A DNA stretch of 64,000 nt, from assembly GCA_041603235.1 (NCBI GenBank), contig JBFIES010000003.1, positions 186,001 to 250,000 on the forward strand, in the 5' to 3' direction. Shown here piece by piece: positions 56,156 to 64,000 of the stretch; position 1 is the first letter of the stretch, and each line of letters opens with the position of its first letter. The position numbers were made by a program, and so were the translations under genes. The stretch comes from Panacagrimonas sp041603235 (GTDB lineage: Bacteria > Pseudomonadota > Gammaproteobacteria > Nevskiales > Nevskiaceae). A model generated the notes under the pieces. The model was not told where the DNA came from. It ran no database searches and was given only the letters and a program-made list of their open reading frames with translations.

Positions 56156-58963
56156 ATGGCTGAGAAGCCCAAGACGAGCCCGCGCAAGACGGCCCGAAAG
56201 GCCGTCAAGGCAGGCGTGACCCGCAAGAAGGTCGCCAAGGCGTCCAAAGGATCATCAGTTGCGGTGGCAGAGCCCCACAAACGGCGTGGGCAATGGCATG
56301 CCTCCGGTGCCATCGTTCGCAATCGGCTTCTGGAAGCTCTGGATATCGATCCGCGCCCACGTCTGATCGTGGTTCAGGCACCGGCGGGATATGGAAAGTC
56401 CTCACTGCTGCGCCAGCACTGCAATCGATGCGCGGAAGCCGGCGAGAAGGTGGCCTGGGTCCGCATGGATTCACAGTCTTCCGACCCCGGCCATTTTCTA
56501 CGCCTTCTGTGCGAGGCGGTTGAAGGCCTGGACATACCGCCGCGCAAGCGTGGCAGCAAATCGCCGCAAAGGGCGGCTACCTTGCAGGACCTGTTGCGCA
56601 GCCTGTCGGCCATATCGGTTCCGGTGGTCCTGGTGGTGGACAACTTCGAAACTGCTGCCGTCCCGGAATTCGAGGCCGTCTTTGCTCAGGTGGTGCGCAG
56701 TCTTCCGGAAAGCGTGCAGCTGTGCGTTGGGACCCGTGTTCTGCCGACAGCGCGTCTGGCCCGCCTGCAGATTCGCGACGGCACGGTCATCGTATCCAAC
56801 GAGGAGCTTTGCTTCAGGCCGGCAGAAACGCGGGAGTTTTTCTCTGAGTTCAAAAGTCTGAATCCTGCCGAGATCGCACAGATTCACGAACGGACCGATG
56901 GATGGCCGGCGGCTCTGCAGGCTTATCGGCTCTGCCTGCGACGTGGCGCACGCTTTCGCATGGAGGCCTGGGCGGGCAAGGGTATTACGCGGGAGCTGAT
57001 GGATTTTCTCGCGGCAGAGATGTTTGACCAGCTCGCCCCCGCTCTGGGATTGCTGTTGCTGGAGCTGGCGGTGCCAGAGAAGTTGTCCGCTGAGCTGGTG
57101 GAGTACATCACCGGAGAGTCTCGCGGCGCCGAGCGACTGGCGGAGATTGAACGAGCAGGCCTGTTCCTGGGACAGGCTGACCTGGGTGGAAACTGGCTGC
57201 GCTTCCACAATCTGTTTCGACAGTTTCTGCTCGACCGGGCCAGCAAGACTTATAGCGCCAGTGACATTGCACTGAGGCATCGCCGCATCGCTCAGTGGTA
57301 CGCAGATCATGAAATGACTGAAGCGGCCATTGCGCACTGGATTGAAGGCGGTGACTCGCGCAGGGCAGCAGATTTGCTGGCAGAAGTGATCGACAGCCTC
57401 GTGGCCCAGGAGCGGCTCGGCCTGATCGAATCCTATGCAGATCGCTTGTCGCCGGAAGCCTTGTTGCGCCACGACAATCTGGTTCGCGGCGCTGTCATTG
57501 CCTACGGTTTCCGTCGCGCCTTTGACAAGGCAGAGAGTCTCTTGGCTCAGCATCGCGCCATGCTCGAGGCGGCCAAGGCAGATCAGAATACGCTTGGGCT
57601 GCACAATTTTTCGCGCCTGTTCCTGCTTGCCGCTCAGGACAAGATCGAAGAGCTGGGTGCGATTGCGGTGGAGGCCGCCAGTCAGCTCAGTGACAAATCC
57701 AGTTCGTCCATCGGCATTACCCTGAATGCGCGCAGTGTTCTGATCGCCGGACAAGGGCGTTTTGACGAGGCGCGCAACATGATGTTGCAGGCGCGCCCAT
57801 TGCACGACCGTGTCGATTCCCTGTTTGGCCGCGCTTACTGCGATGCGATCTACAGTCTGTGCCTATGCGGGGAAGGGCGAATTGATGATGCGCAGCGCCA
57901 TCTGGACGATGCGCTGCGTCAGACTGAACGGCGTTCGCTGAGCAGCGTCTCTGCCGGATCGGTTACAGCGGCTTATCTGGTCAGTTGCCTGTACGAGCAG
58001 GATCGGCTTGAGGAGGCGCAGGCGGTTATTCGCGACTATGCACCGCTGGTGGATCAGCAAACGATCGTGGACGCGGTTGCCACGATGGGTGTTCACCGTG
58101 CCCGCATCGCCTGCAAGCTCGATGCTCGCGGCGAGGCTGAGGAAGTCCTTGAGCGAATGCTCTATATCGGCTATCGACACGGACTGGACCGGCTCGTCAT
58201 CTATGCGCACGCAGAGTTAGGCAGGCAGGCCACGCTGGATGGTGATCTGGGGCAGGCGCAGCGTTGGCTGATGGAGCTGCCGCCGGCGTTTCGCGAAGAA
58301 GCCGGATTGTCGGTGATGTTCCATGCCGGAGAAACCGAGGCATGCACAGTGACCTGGGCACGCTGGCTGATTCGGGCCGAGCGCAGCGCTGAAGCCGTCA
58401 GGTTGCTGGCAGTGGAGATTCGTCGTGCACGGGCAGAAGGGCGCCGACGTCGCGAACTTAAATTGCATCTGATGCACGCGCTGGCGCTGTCGGCGGAAGG
58501 CAAGGTGAGACTGGCCGGTCGCAGTTTGCTGGAAGCGCTGGAGATTGGTGCGCGAGGCGGATTTGTGCGCAGTTTTCTGGACGAGCAGGAGCTGGCCGTC
58601 GCCTTGCTTCTGCAACTAAAACAGCAGCAGGACGAATCACAGCGTTCGCCGGAAAGCGATCCGGTGCTGCGCTATCTTGACCGGCTTCTTATTGCAGGTG
58701 GCGAAGGCGTTAACACCAACCCGCAAACCGCAACGACAGAAGCTGAAGACGATTCGGCGGCGCTGATCGAAACCCTGACCAAGGGCGAGAAAAAGATGCT
58801 GCACTTCGTTGCGGCGGGTTTGTCGAACAAAGACCTTGCGGACCGACTGTCGGTTTCAGTGAATACGGTGAAATGGCACCTGAGAAATGTATTCGAGAAA
58901 TTGCAGGTCAAGAATCGTTTGCAGGCAACCGTGCTGGCGAGACGCCACGGGCTCATCAAATAA
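56156..58963 (+). CDS. MalT-like LuxR family transcriptional activator
   Basis: The 935-residue STAND-type regulator has a basic Lys/Ala-rich tail (residues 1-40, MAEKPKTSPRKTARKAVKAG), an NTPase domain with Walker A APAGYGKSSLL (about 75-85) and Walker B VVLVVDNFE, a winged region, a long TPR-like middle of helical repeats, and a C-terminal LuxR helix-turn-helix (LTKGEKKMLHFVAAGLSNKD, then VSVNTVKWHLRNVFEKL). MalT-type proteins activate transcription when a small ligand binds. It is probably the activator of the surrounding catabolic genes. The basic tail resembles histone H1-like or AlgP-like sequences and is not usual for the family. Confidence 0.92.
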   Translation: MAEKPKTSPRKTARKAVKAGVTRKKVAKASKGSSVAVAEPHKRRGQWHASGAIVRNRLLEALDIDPRPRLIVVQAPAGYGKSSLLRQHCNRCAEAGEKVAWVRMDSQSSDPGHFLRLLCEAVEGLDIPPRKRGSKSPQRAATLQDLLRSLSAISVPVVLVVDNFETAAVPEFEAVFAQVVRSLPESVQLCVGTRVLPTARLARLQIRDGTVIVSNEELCFRPAETREFFSEFKSLNPAEIAQIHERTDGWPAALQAYRLCLRRGARFRMEAWAGKGITRELMDFLAAEMFDQLAPALGLLLLELAVPEKLSAELVEYITGESRGAERLAEIERAGLFLGQADLGGNWLRFHNLFRQFLLDRASKTYSASDIALRHRRIAQWYADHEMTEAAIAHWIEGGDSRRAADLLAEVIDSLVAQERLGLIESYADRLSPEALLRHDNLVRGAVIAYGFRRAFDKAESLLAQHRAMLEAAKADQNTLGLHNFSRLFLLAAQDKIEELGAIAVEAASQLSDKSSSSIGITLNARSVLIAGQGRFDEARNMMLQARPLHDRVDSLFGRAYCDAIYSLCLCGEGRIDDAQRHLDDALRQTERRSLSSVSAGSVTAAYLVSCLYEQDRLEEAQAVIRDYAPLVDQQTIVDAVATMGVHRARIACKLDARGEAEEVLERMLYIGYRHGLDRLVIYAHAELGRQATLDGDLGQAQRWLMELPPAFREEAGLSVMFHAGETEACTVTWARWLIRAERSAEAVRLLAVEIRRARAEGRRRRELKLHLMHALALSAEGKVRLAGRSLLEALEIGARGGFVRSFLDEQELAVALLLQLKQQQDESQRSPESDPVLRYLDRLLIAGGEGVNTNPQTATTEAEDDSAALIETLTKGEKKMLHFVAAGLSNKDLADRLSVSVNTVKWHLRNVFEKLQVKNRLQATVLARRHGLIK

Positions 58964-58988
58964 TTATTCTTCAAAAGGGAGAGTCAAC

Positions 58989-59951
58989 ATGACCCAGCAG
59001 GCCAAGGGTGCTGATGCGCACGCCGGAGAGGCGCTCATTGACGACAGTGAGCTAAATACCCTGACCGTGCACCGGGATTCGCGCAACCCGCGAGTTGCCC
59101 GCATCACTTTCAATCGGCCCGAGCGGCTCAATGCGATTACGCATCACACACCAGGTGAGATTCGCCGCGCAGTGGAGACTGTCAATGCGGTAGGCGATAT
59201 CAATGTCATCATCCTGCAGGGCGCTGGCCCGGCTTTCTGTGCCGGATACGACATCACGCTATTTGGCGAAGCGGCAGAGGATCATCCCTGCAAGCAGGAA
59301 GCCTCGCCTTGGGACCCGATGGTCGATTACCGAACCATGCGTGCCAACACCGACGATTTCATGGCCCTGTTCAGATCCGCCGTGCCGGTTATTGCCCGTG
59401 TGCACAAATACGCCATAGCAGGTGGGTCCGATATCGCTCTTTGCTGCGATCAGATCGTGATGGAGGACACTGCTCGCATCGGTTATATGCCGGTGCGGGT
59501 CTGGGGTTGCCCAACCACCGCGCACTGGACCTACCGTTTGGGACCTGAGCGTGCAAAGCGCATGCTGCTGACCGGAGACCTGATCGACGGGGTCAAGGCG
59601 GAACGCTGGGGGCTCGTCGGTGAGGTTGTGCCTGGAAATCAACTGGACGATGCGGTCAACGCATTGGCCGACAGAATGAGCAGCACGCCGCTGGGCATGC
59701 TGACCATGCAGAAGATGGTGGTGAACGAAAGTATTGAACGGCAGGGCCTGCTGGCCAGCCAGACGCTCTCAACCCTGTTTGACGGCATCACGCGCCACAA
59801 CCCGGAGGGCATGTGGTTCAGGCGCTACTCCCAGGTACATGGCTTCAAGGCGGCCGTCGAATGGCGTGATTCTGGCCGCCCGATTCCGGACGGCGACACG
59901 GCAAGGCAGCTGATTGCCGAGCTGGATGAAATGATCGCCAGTCAGGTCTGA
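58989..59951 (+). CDS. Crotonase/enoyl-CoA hydratase family protein, long form
   Basis: The 320-residue protein has LTVHRDSRNPRVARITFNRP, FCAGYDITLFGEA, then AIAGGSDIALCCDQIVMEDTA and GYMPVRVWGCPTTAHWTYRLG. The conserved VWGCPTT segment and the ADHPC/KQEASPWDPM insert mark a specific crotonase subfamily seen in mycobacterial and other steroid or xenobiotic clusters. The start is ATG 58989 with GGGAGAG upstream. It is 25 bp after the LuxR gene and convergent with the flavoprotein. Confidence 0.9.
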   Translation: MTQQAKGADAHAGEALIDDSELNTLTVHRDSRNPRVARITFNRPERLNAITHHTPGEIRRAVETVNAVGDINVIILQGAGPAFCAGYDITLFGEAAEDHPCKQEASPWDPMVDYRTMRANTDDFMALFRSAVPVIARVHKYAIAGGSDIALCCDQIVMEDTARIGYMPVRVWGCPTTAHWTYRLGPERAKRMLLTGDLIDGVKAERWGLVGEVVPGNQLDDAVNALADRMSSTPLGMLTMQKMVVNESIERQGLLASQTLSTLFDGITRHNPEGMWFRRYSQVHGFKAAVEWRDSGRPIPDGDTARQLIAELDEMIASQV

Positions 59952-59973
59952 TCGGCGCTCGCGTCAGGCAGGT

Positions 59974-61320
59974 TCAGGCGGCCTTTTGCTGCGCCTGAGC
60001 CTGCAAACGCACCAGGGCTGCTTCCGCCAGTGGCATTTTGCGCTTCAGCCGCATGGCACCGGTGAGGTAATCAAACAGAGATTCCTCATGGAGCAGATTC
60101 AGGCGGCTCTTGCGTAGCCAGACGAGCATGTGTTTGTTGGCCCTGAACAGGTTGCGAAAGCTCGCCACAACGCAGGTCGGGTGATCCTTGTTCTGTTCCG
60201 GATGCGGAACGACCTCGCAGATGCCGTTGCGGGTTGCGTCATCCAGTTTCAGGATTTCCATGCGCGCGATAATGGCGGCGCTGAAGACCTGCTGACACAT
60301 GAACAGGGATTGCAAAGTGATCTTGCCGTTCTCGAAGATCGGCTGACGCGCTCTGCGCTGCAAGCCATTGGCCGTGCAGTCGATATGCAATGTCTCGGCG
60401 TCGGTAGGGACGCTGCCGCCATCGAGTTCGATCTGATCAGCGGTGATGCGCTTGATGCGGCCCATTCGAACCACATTCTTGACGCGTTGCAGTTCGCTGA
60501 CTTCACGTCGTGAAATTGTGGCGCAACGCCACTTGGTTGGCGCTACGTTTTCGTCAATGCGGTACACGCTGCCCTGTCGTTCCAGCTGGTGGAAAATATC
60601 GTCCACTGTCTTTGCCGCGATGATGCTTTCGAGATGCTTCTCAAACTCAACCAGAGCCGTTCCTGCCTGCACTTTGTCTCGTGCCCACAGCCAGGAATCA
60701 TTGGGTGCAATCCAATGAATCTGCTCTGGCGACACACCTGCATCGAGCAGGAATACGATGGCGTCGGTGCCGGTCTTGCCCGCACCGCAGATCACGTAGC
60801 GTTTCCAGGGCCTGCTCAAGCGCGGAAGCGCGTTGGGCGGAACCAGGGTCAGTGATGGGTCAACCTCAAACTTGGGCGGTACCGCTGCCGGCACGTCCAC
60901 GTTCATGAAGCTACCGTCTACGATTCGGCGTCTGGCAGTGACTTCAGTGATGTCATCGGGTGCAGCGATGGGCGCGAGCTTGCCATCGCCCAAGTAGTTG
61001 CACATGTTCAGAAAGCGGACGCGACCGCTAGCGACCATGCGTTTCATGCGCTGATGATAATAGGCAAGTATCTCGGCGCCGGAGGCCAGATCTTCTCCTC
61101 CCTGGCCCAATGGAGCTGAATTGACACCGTAGAACGAGGCGGGCTGATGAAGTGCGACATATGGGTAGGCGTCTACCCAGTGTCCGCCGGGCTTGGCACG
61201 GCGCTCAACGATGACCATCGTGGCATCGGGTTGCTCGTCAAAAATGGTGTCTGCGAACGCCATGCTCATGGCACCGGCGCCGATAATCAGATAATCGGTT
61301 TCCAGCTTTTTCTGCATCAT
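59974..61320 (-). CDS. FAD/NAD(P)-binding oxidoreductase
   Basis: The 448-residue flavoprotein begins with the Rossmann motif YLIIGAGAMSMAFAD and has ERRAKPGGHWVDAYPYVALHQPASFYG, which looks like flavin-dependent monooxygenases (FMO/BVMO group); a second dinucleotide motif is YVICGAGKTGTDAIVFLLD. The FxGxxxHxxxW motif of Baeyer-Villiger enzymes is absent, so the reaction is open. It is on the minus strand 54 bp from a styrene-oxide-isomerase-like gene on the same strand, and probably belongs to its operon. Confidence 0.82.
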   Translation of the reverse strand: MMQKKLETDYLIIGAGAMSMAFADTIFDEQPDATMVIVERRAKPGGHWVDAYPYVALHQPASFYGVNSAPLGQGGEDLASGAEILAYYHQRMKRMVASGRVRFLNMCNYLGDGKLAPIAAPDDITEVTARRRIVDGSFMNVDVPAAVPPKFEVDPSLTLVPPNALPRLSRPWKRYVICGAGKTGTDAIVFLLDAGVSPEQIHWIAPNDSWLWARDKVQAGTALVEFEKHLESIIAAKTVDDIFHQLERQGSVYRIDENVAPTKWRCATISRREVSELQRVKNVVRMGRIKRITADQIELDGGSVPTDAETLHIDCTANGLQRRARQPIFENGKITLQSLFMCQQVFSAAIIARMEILKLDDATRNGICEVVPHPEQNKDHPTCVVASFRNLFRANKHMLVWLRKSRLNLLHEESLFDYLTGAMRLKRKMPLAEAALVRLQAQAQQKAA

Positions 61321-61374
61321 TTTTGAATCGACCTATATCTAAATTGTTTGTTTATCGGGCCGGTGCCTTACAGG

Positions 61375-61851
61375 CTATCGGCTTGAGCTGGAGAAGCCCT
61401 GACGCGCGATGATGACCATTGCGATCATCGCGACAACGGCAAACACCAGTGCGGGAGCGAAACCCAGGATGCCGGCGATGTTGGTTTCGCCCAGGCGGTT
61501 GTCCCCAAAGGTCAGCGCACGGCTCGGGGCAAAAAGGGCGCCCCAGTAGAACGCCGTATTGGCGTACCCGGTACCCACCAGCATCCAGTAGAGCTGGGAG
61601 GCGACCTTCTGCGGCAAGGCCATTGCGTGCGTGAGCAGTGCGACGGAAATAACAAACAGACCATTCAGGATGCCGCCGACATGGGCGCGGGCCCAGGCGC
61701 TGGTGTCCCCGAACAGCTCAAAACTGATGATGACGGTGGGCACGATCTCGAAACCGCCAATCAGGCTCATGACGAGTCCGAATCCGCAGGCCAAACCGAT
61801 AAAAATGACGATGGCCCCGTGAGCAATCATGCGCCGTTGCTGTTGTTGCAT
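61375..61851 (-). CDS. Styrene oxide isomerase-like (StyC-type) membrane protein
   Basis: The 158-residue protein has four membrane helices (AHGAIVIFIGLACGFGLVMS, LNGLFVISVALLTHAMAL, YWMLVGTGYANTAFYWGALF, GFAPALVFAVVAMIAMVIIA). The segments LIGGFEIVPTVIISFELFGD, AWARAHVGGILNG and LTFGDNRLGETNIAGILG look like StyC, which turns styrene oxide into phenylacetaldehyde. The His in the first helix and the ARAH motif fit the heme-binding residues of that family, which is an inference. Start ATG 61851. The upstream frame to 62043 is not family sequence. Confidence 0.6.
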   Translation of the reverse strand: MQQQQRRMIAHGAIVIFIGLACGFGLVMSLIGGFEIVPTVIISFELFGDTSAWARAHVGGILNGLFVISVALLTHAMALPQKVASQLYWMLVGTGYANTAFYWGALFAPSRALTFGDNRLGETNIAGILGFAPALVFAVVAMIAMVIIARQGFSSSSR

Positions 61852-62291
61852 TGTGTCTTCCCCCTGTGTGTTTTTCGAAAAATTTAGTTTTGTTTCTGAC
61901 GCTTCGAGCCCAGTGTCCACTATCTGACGACATTTCTGAACTTGCCGCGTAGGCTGATTTTTAACCTGAGCGGACCATAAGTGACCCAGCCGTTTGATGG
62001 GTGGCAGCAAGTGCTCACCCCTCCCTTGTCTATCCAGATGCAATCAGGGCGCGCCCTCATCGCCTCATTTGGGTGTGTCGTGATGCCCCATGCTTTGCCG
62101 CCAGCGAGGCCCAAGCTCAAGAGTGAGCAGATGCGAAGTGCTCGATTGCCCGGTGGCCGGGACGAATCTCCCTTCTCGCCGATATCGCGCCAATCCCATC
62201 TTTTGGGGTGGGGCGGGGGTGGGTGTGGCCCGCTAATTTACCCTCACACGAGGCCGATTCTTTGGCGCAGACCCACGAGAGGAGAAAGCCG
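61852..62291. promoter_or_regulatory. Divergent promoter region, StyC-like gene and hydantoinase gene
   Basis: A 440-bp gap between divergent genes, without a credible gene. It contains a 12-bp palindrome TTTTTCGAAAAA at 61871-61882 in an AT-rich stretch 20 bp upstream of the StyC-like ATG, a candidate operator or promoter element. The hydantoinase ATG at 62292 is preceded by GAGAGGAGAAAG. A GC-rich block (GGGGTGGGGCGGGGGTGGGT) at about 62208-62227 has no assigned role. Confidence 0.45.
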
Positions 62292-64000
62292 ATGGGGAAA
62301 CTCATCAATATTGACAATGGCGGCACGCTGACCGACATCTGTGTAAGCGACAGCGGAAAAGTTTTCCGCACCAAGACCCTGACCACACCCTTTGACCTGT
62401 CCAAGTGCTTTTTTGACGGCCTGGTCAAGGTGTCGAAGGAAATCTATGGGCAGGAAGACATTGTCTCGCTGCTGTCGAGTACGGATCACATCCGCTATTC
62501 GACCACCCAGGGCACCAACGCCCTGGTTGAGCGCAAGGGACCGCGACTGGGCCTGATCCTGACCGGGAGTCTGAACGCCGGGCAGCTGCAGGCAGGTGCG
62601 GAGCAGGGCGAATTGTTTGCTTCCATCATCGGAGAGCGGATCGCCACACTTGATCTGGATCTGGAGGAAGAAGCGCTGGAGGCTGCCGCGGTCAAGGCCG
62701 TCAATGCGCTGGCTTCCGCCGGTGCCAACCGCGTGATCATCGCCCATGGCGGCAGTGATCGCCTGGTGCATGAAGTGCGAATCAAGAAGATTTTCCTGCG
62801 CAAGTTCCCGCAGCATCTTCTGGGTGCTGTGCCCATTCTGTATTCGCATGAGGTCGTGGAAGACGACGATGACGTGCGGCGGACCTGGACAGCAGTCTTC
62901 AATGCCTTTCTGCATCCGGCCATGGAGCGTTTCCTGTACAACGCCGAACACAAGCTGCGAACCAACAAGGCGCAGAATCCGCTGTTGATTTTCCGCAATG
63001 ACGGACATTCGGCGCGTGTGGCCAAGACCATCGCGCTCAAGACTTACAGCTCGGGCCCGCGCGGCGGTATGGAAGGTACGCGCGCACTTGCCGCTCACTA
63101 CGGCATGAAGCATCTGGTGTCGGTTGATATTGGCGGCACCACCACGGACATTGGCGAAGTCTCCAATGGCGATGTGCGTGAAGACGCGCGTGGTCAGGTG
63201 GAAGGTGTGCCGGTCTCATTCCCGCTGTGCAATCTGATCAGTGTGGGTGTGGGCGGCAGCTCCATCATCAAGGCCGATGGCAGCAAAGGCATCGCAGTGG
63301 GCCCGGAGAGTGTTGGCAGTGCGCCCGGACCAGCCTGTTTTGGTCTGGGCGGCACACAGGCCACGATTACCGATGCTTTCCTGCTGACCGGACTGTTGGA
63401 CCCTGCGTCCTACTTCGGCGGTGAGCTGCAGATCGATGTCGATCGTGCACGCAGTGCCATCGAGGAAAATGTTGCCAAGCCTCTGGGCATCAGCGCCGAG
63501 GCAGCAGCCGAGCAGATGCAGGACGCCTGGGTGAAGAAGGTCGCTGACAGCATCAAGAGCTTTACCAAGGTCACGCCGGACACCACTCTTGCTGCATTTG
63601 GTGGGGCGGGTCCTTTTGTGGTGTGTCGGGTAGCTGAGGAAGCTGGCATCAGCAAGGTTCTGATTCCGGGCCTGGCGGCTGTGTTCTCTGCCTTTGGGCT
63701 CGGCTTTTCGGATATCGCGCATGAGTACGCTGCGCCGCTGAGCGACGTCAGCAAGCTCGATGCCTGCATTGAAGCCCTGCGCAAACGCGCCCAGCGCGGT
63801 ATGTACGCAGAGGGCTTTGGCCTGGACGACTGCAGCCTCGAGACTTATCTGCAGATCACCGGTCCGCAGCGCGACGAGCTGATCCCGCTGCCCAAGACGC
63901 TTCCGGCGCCTAAGGAATCTGAGCGGTTCACCATTGTGCTCAAGGCCGGCAAGACGATTGCCCAGCCGCAGTTGAGCGGTGCCTTTGGCGGTGCCCAGAC
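62292..64000 (+). CDS. Hydantoinase/oxoprolinase family (acetone carboxylase-type) subunit, 3' end outside window
   Basis: The open frame reads MGKLINIDNGGTLTDICVSD and runs off the window at 569 codons. N-terminal HyuA signatures: GGTLTD, YSTTQGTNALVERKGPRLGL and the second ATP-binding motif SVDIGGTTTDIGEVSNGDV; then GVGGSSIIKADGSKGI and TPDTTLAAFGGAGPFVVC. These ATPase subunits work in N-methylhydantoinases, 5-oxoprolinases and acetone/acetophenone carboxylases. The first motif is DNGGT instead of the usual DVGGT. In a cluster with hydroxylation and ketone-related genes a ketone carboxylase is attractive, but partner subunits lie outside the window. Confidence 0.88.
   Translation, partial: MGKLINIDNGGTLTDICVSDSGKVFRTKTLTTPFDLSKCFFDGLVKVSKEIYGQEDIVSLLSSTDHIRYSTTQGTNALVERKGPRLGLILTGSLNAGQLQAGAEQGELFASIIGERIATLDLDLEEEALEAAAVKAVNALASAGANRVIIAHGGSDRLVHEVRIKKIFLRKFPQHLLGAVPILYSHEVVEDDDDVRRTWTAVFNAFLHPAMERFLYNAEHKLRTNKAQNPLLIFRNDGHSARVAKTIALKTYSSGPRGGMEGTRALAAHYGMKHLVSVDIGGTTTDIGEVSNGDVREDARGQVEGVPVSFPLCNLISVGVGGSSIIKADGSKGIAVGPESVGSAPGPACFGLGGTQATITDAFLLTGLLDPASYFGGELQIDVDRARSAIEENVAKPLGISAEAAAEQMQDAWVKKVADSIKSFTKVTPDTTLAAFGGAGPFVVCRVAEEAGISKVLIPGLAAVFSAFGLGFSDIAHEYAAPLSDVSKLDACIEALRKRAQRGMYAEGFGLDDCSLETYLQITGPQRDELIPLPKTLPAPKESERFTIVLKAGKTIAQPQLSGAFGGAQ

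Noticed and set aside
56498..57805. 435-residue minus-strand open frame inside the LuxR gene
   Set aside because: High GC makes long antisense frames common; it has no recognisable domain and lies fully opposite a MalT-like gene.
62244..63113. Minus-strand open frame opposite the hydantoinase gene
   Set aside because: The plus strand reads continuous HyuA sequence here; the antisense product has no motifs.

Overview
The window looks like chromosome from a free-living, hydrocarbon-using gammaproteobacterium of moderately high GC. The order mutY-yggX beside tRNA-Phe, queA-guaA, and the many alkane monooxygenase-like, acyl-CoA and enoyl-CoA genes would fit something near the Nevskiales/Solimonadaceae. 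That placement is inferred from gene content; no marker gene was compared.

Layout. 1-3.3 kb: a LysR regulator divergent from a tightly overlapping three-gene oxidoreductase operon. 3.4-5.5 kb: a stand-alone molybdopterin oxidoreductase. 5.8-19 kb: a catabolic cluster built around two divergent paralogous MarR regulators. Each arm holds one paralogous enoyl-CoA hydratase and one paralogous AlkB-type membrane hydroxylase, with acyl-CoA synthetase, SDRs, thioesterase, acyl-CoA dehydrogenase, an APH-fold kinase-like protein and an AttH/CrtC-like protein spread over the two arms. 19-32.8 kb: housekeeping genes (tRNA-Phe, yggX, mutY, an AsmA protein, a sensor protein without output domain, hydrolase, Nudix, methyltransferase, tRNA-Leu, queA, guaA, a GDT1-type membrane protein, tadA, a MaoC protein).

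32.9-43.8 kb: a 10.8-kb element integrated in tRNA-Val(CAC). A 61-bp exact direct repeat of the tRNA 3' part marks both ends, and short repeats that look like integrase arm sites lie inside each end. It has integrase, AlpA-like regulator, primase, helicase, small terminase, major capsid and tape-measure genes, but I see no large terminase, portal, protease, tail or lysis genes. It therefore reads as a phage satellite or a strongly reduced prophage. Just outside its right end, in lower-GC DNA, is a DarT/DarG pair in which the DNA ADP-ribosyltransferase toxin carries an N-terminal two-helix membrane anchor and a long linker.

46.6-52.3 kb: a putative exported radical-SAM-modified protein system (two exported proteins, a radical SAM/SPASM-like enzyme) followed by a PDZ-like/multi-TM histidine kinase and a convergent NarL-type response regulator. 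52.6-64 kb: a second catabolic cluster with glyoxalase, SDR, MDR dehydrogenase, three crotonase/hydantoinase-type enzymes, a MalT-like LuxR regulator with a basic tail, a flavoprotein and a styrene-oxide-isomerase-like membrane protein. The last gene, a hydantoinase/acetone-carboxylase-type subunit, runs off the window.

All functional calls come from reading motifs by eye; no database search was possible.
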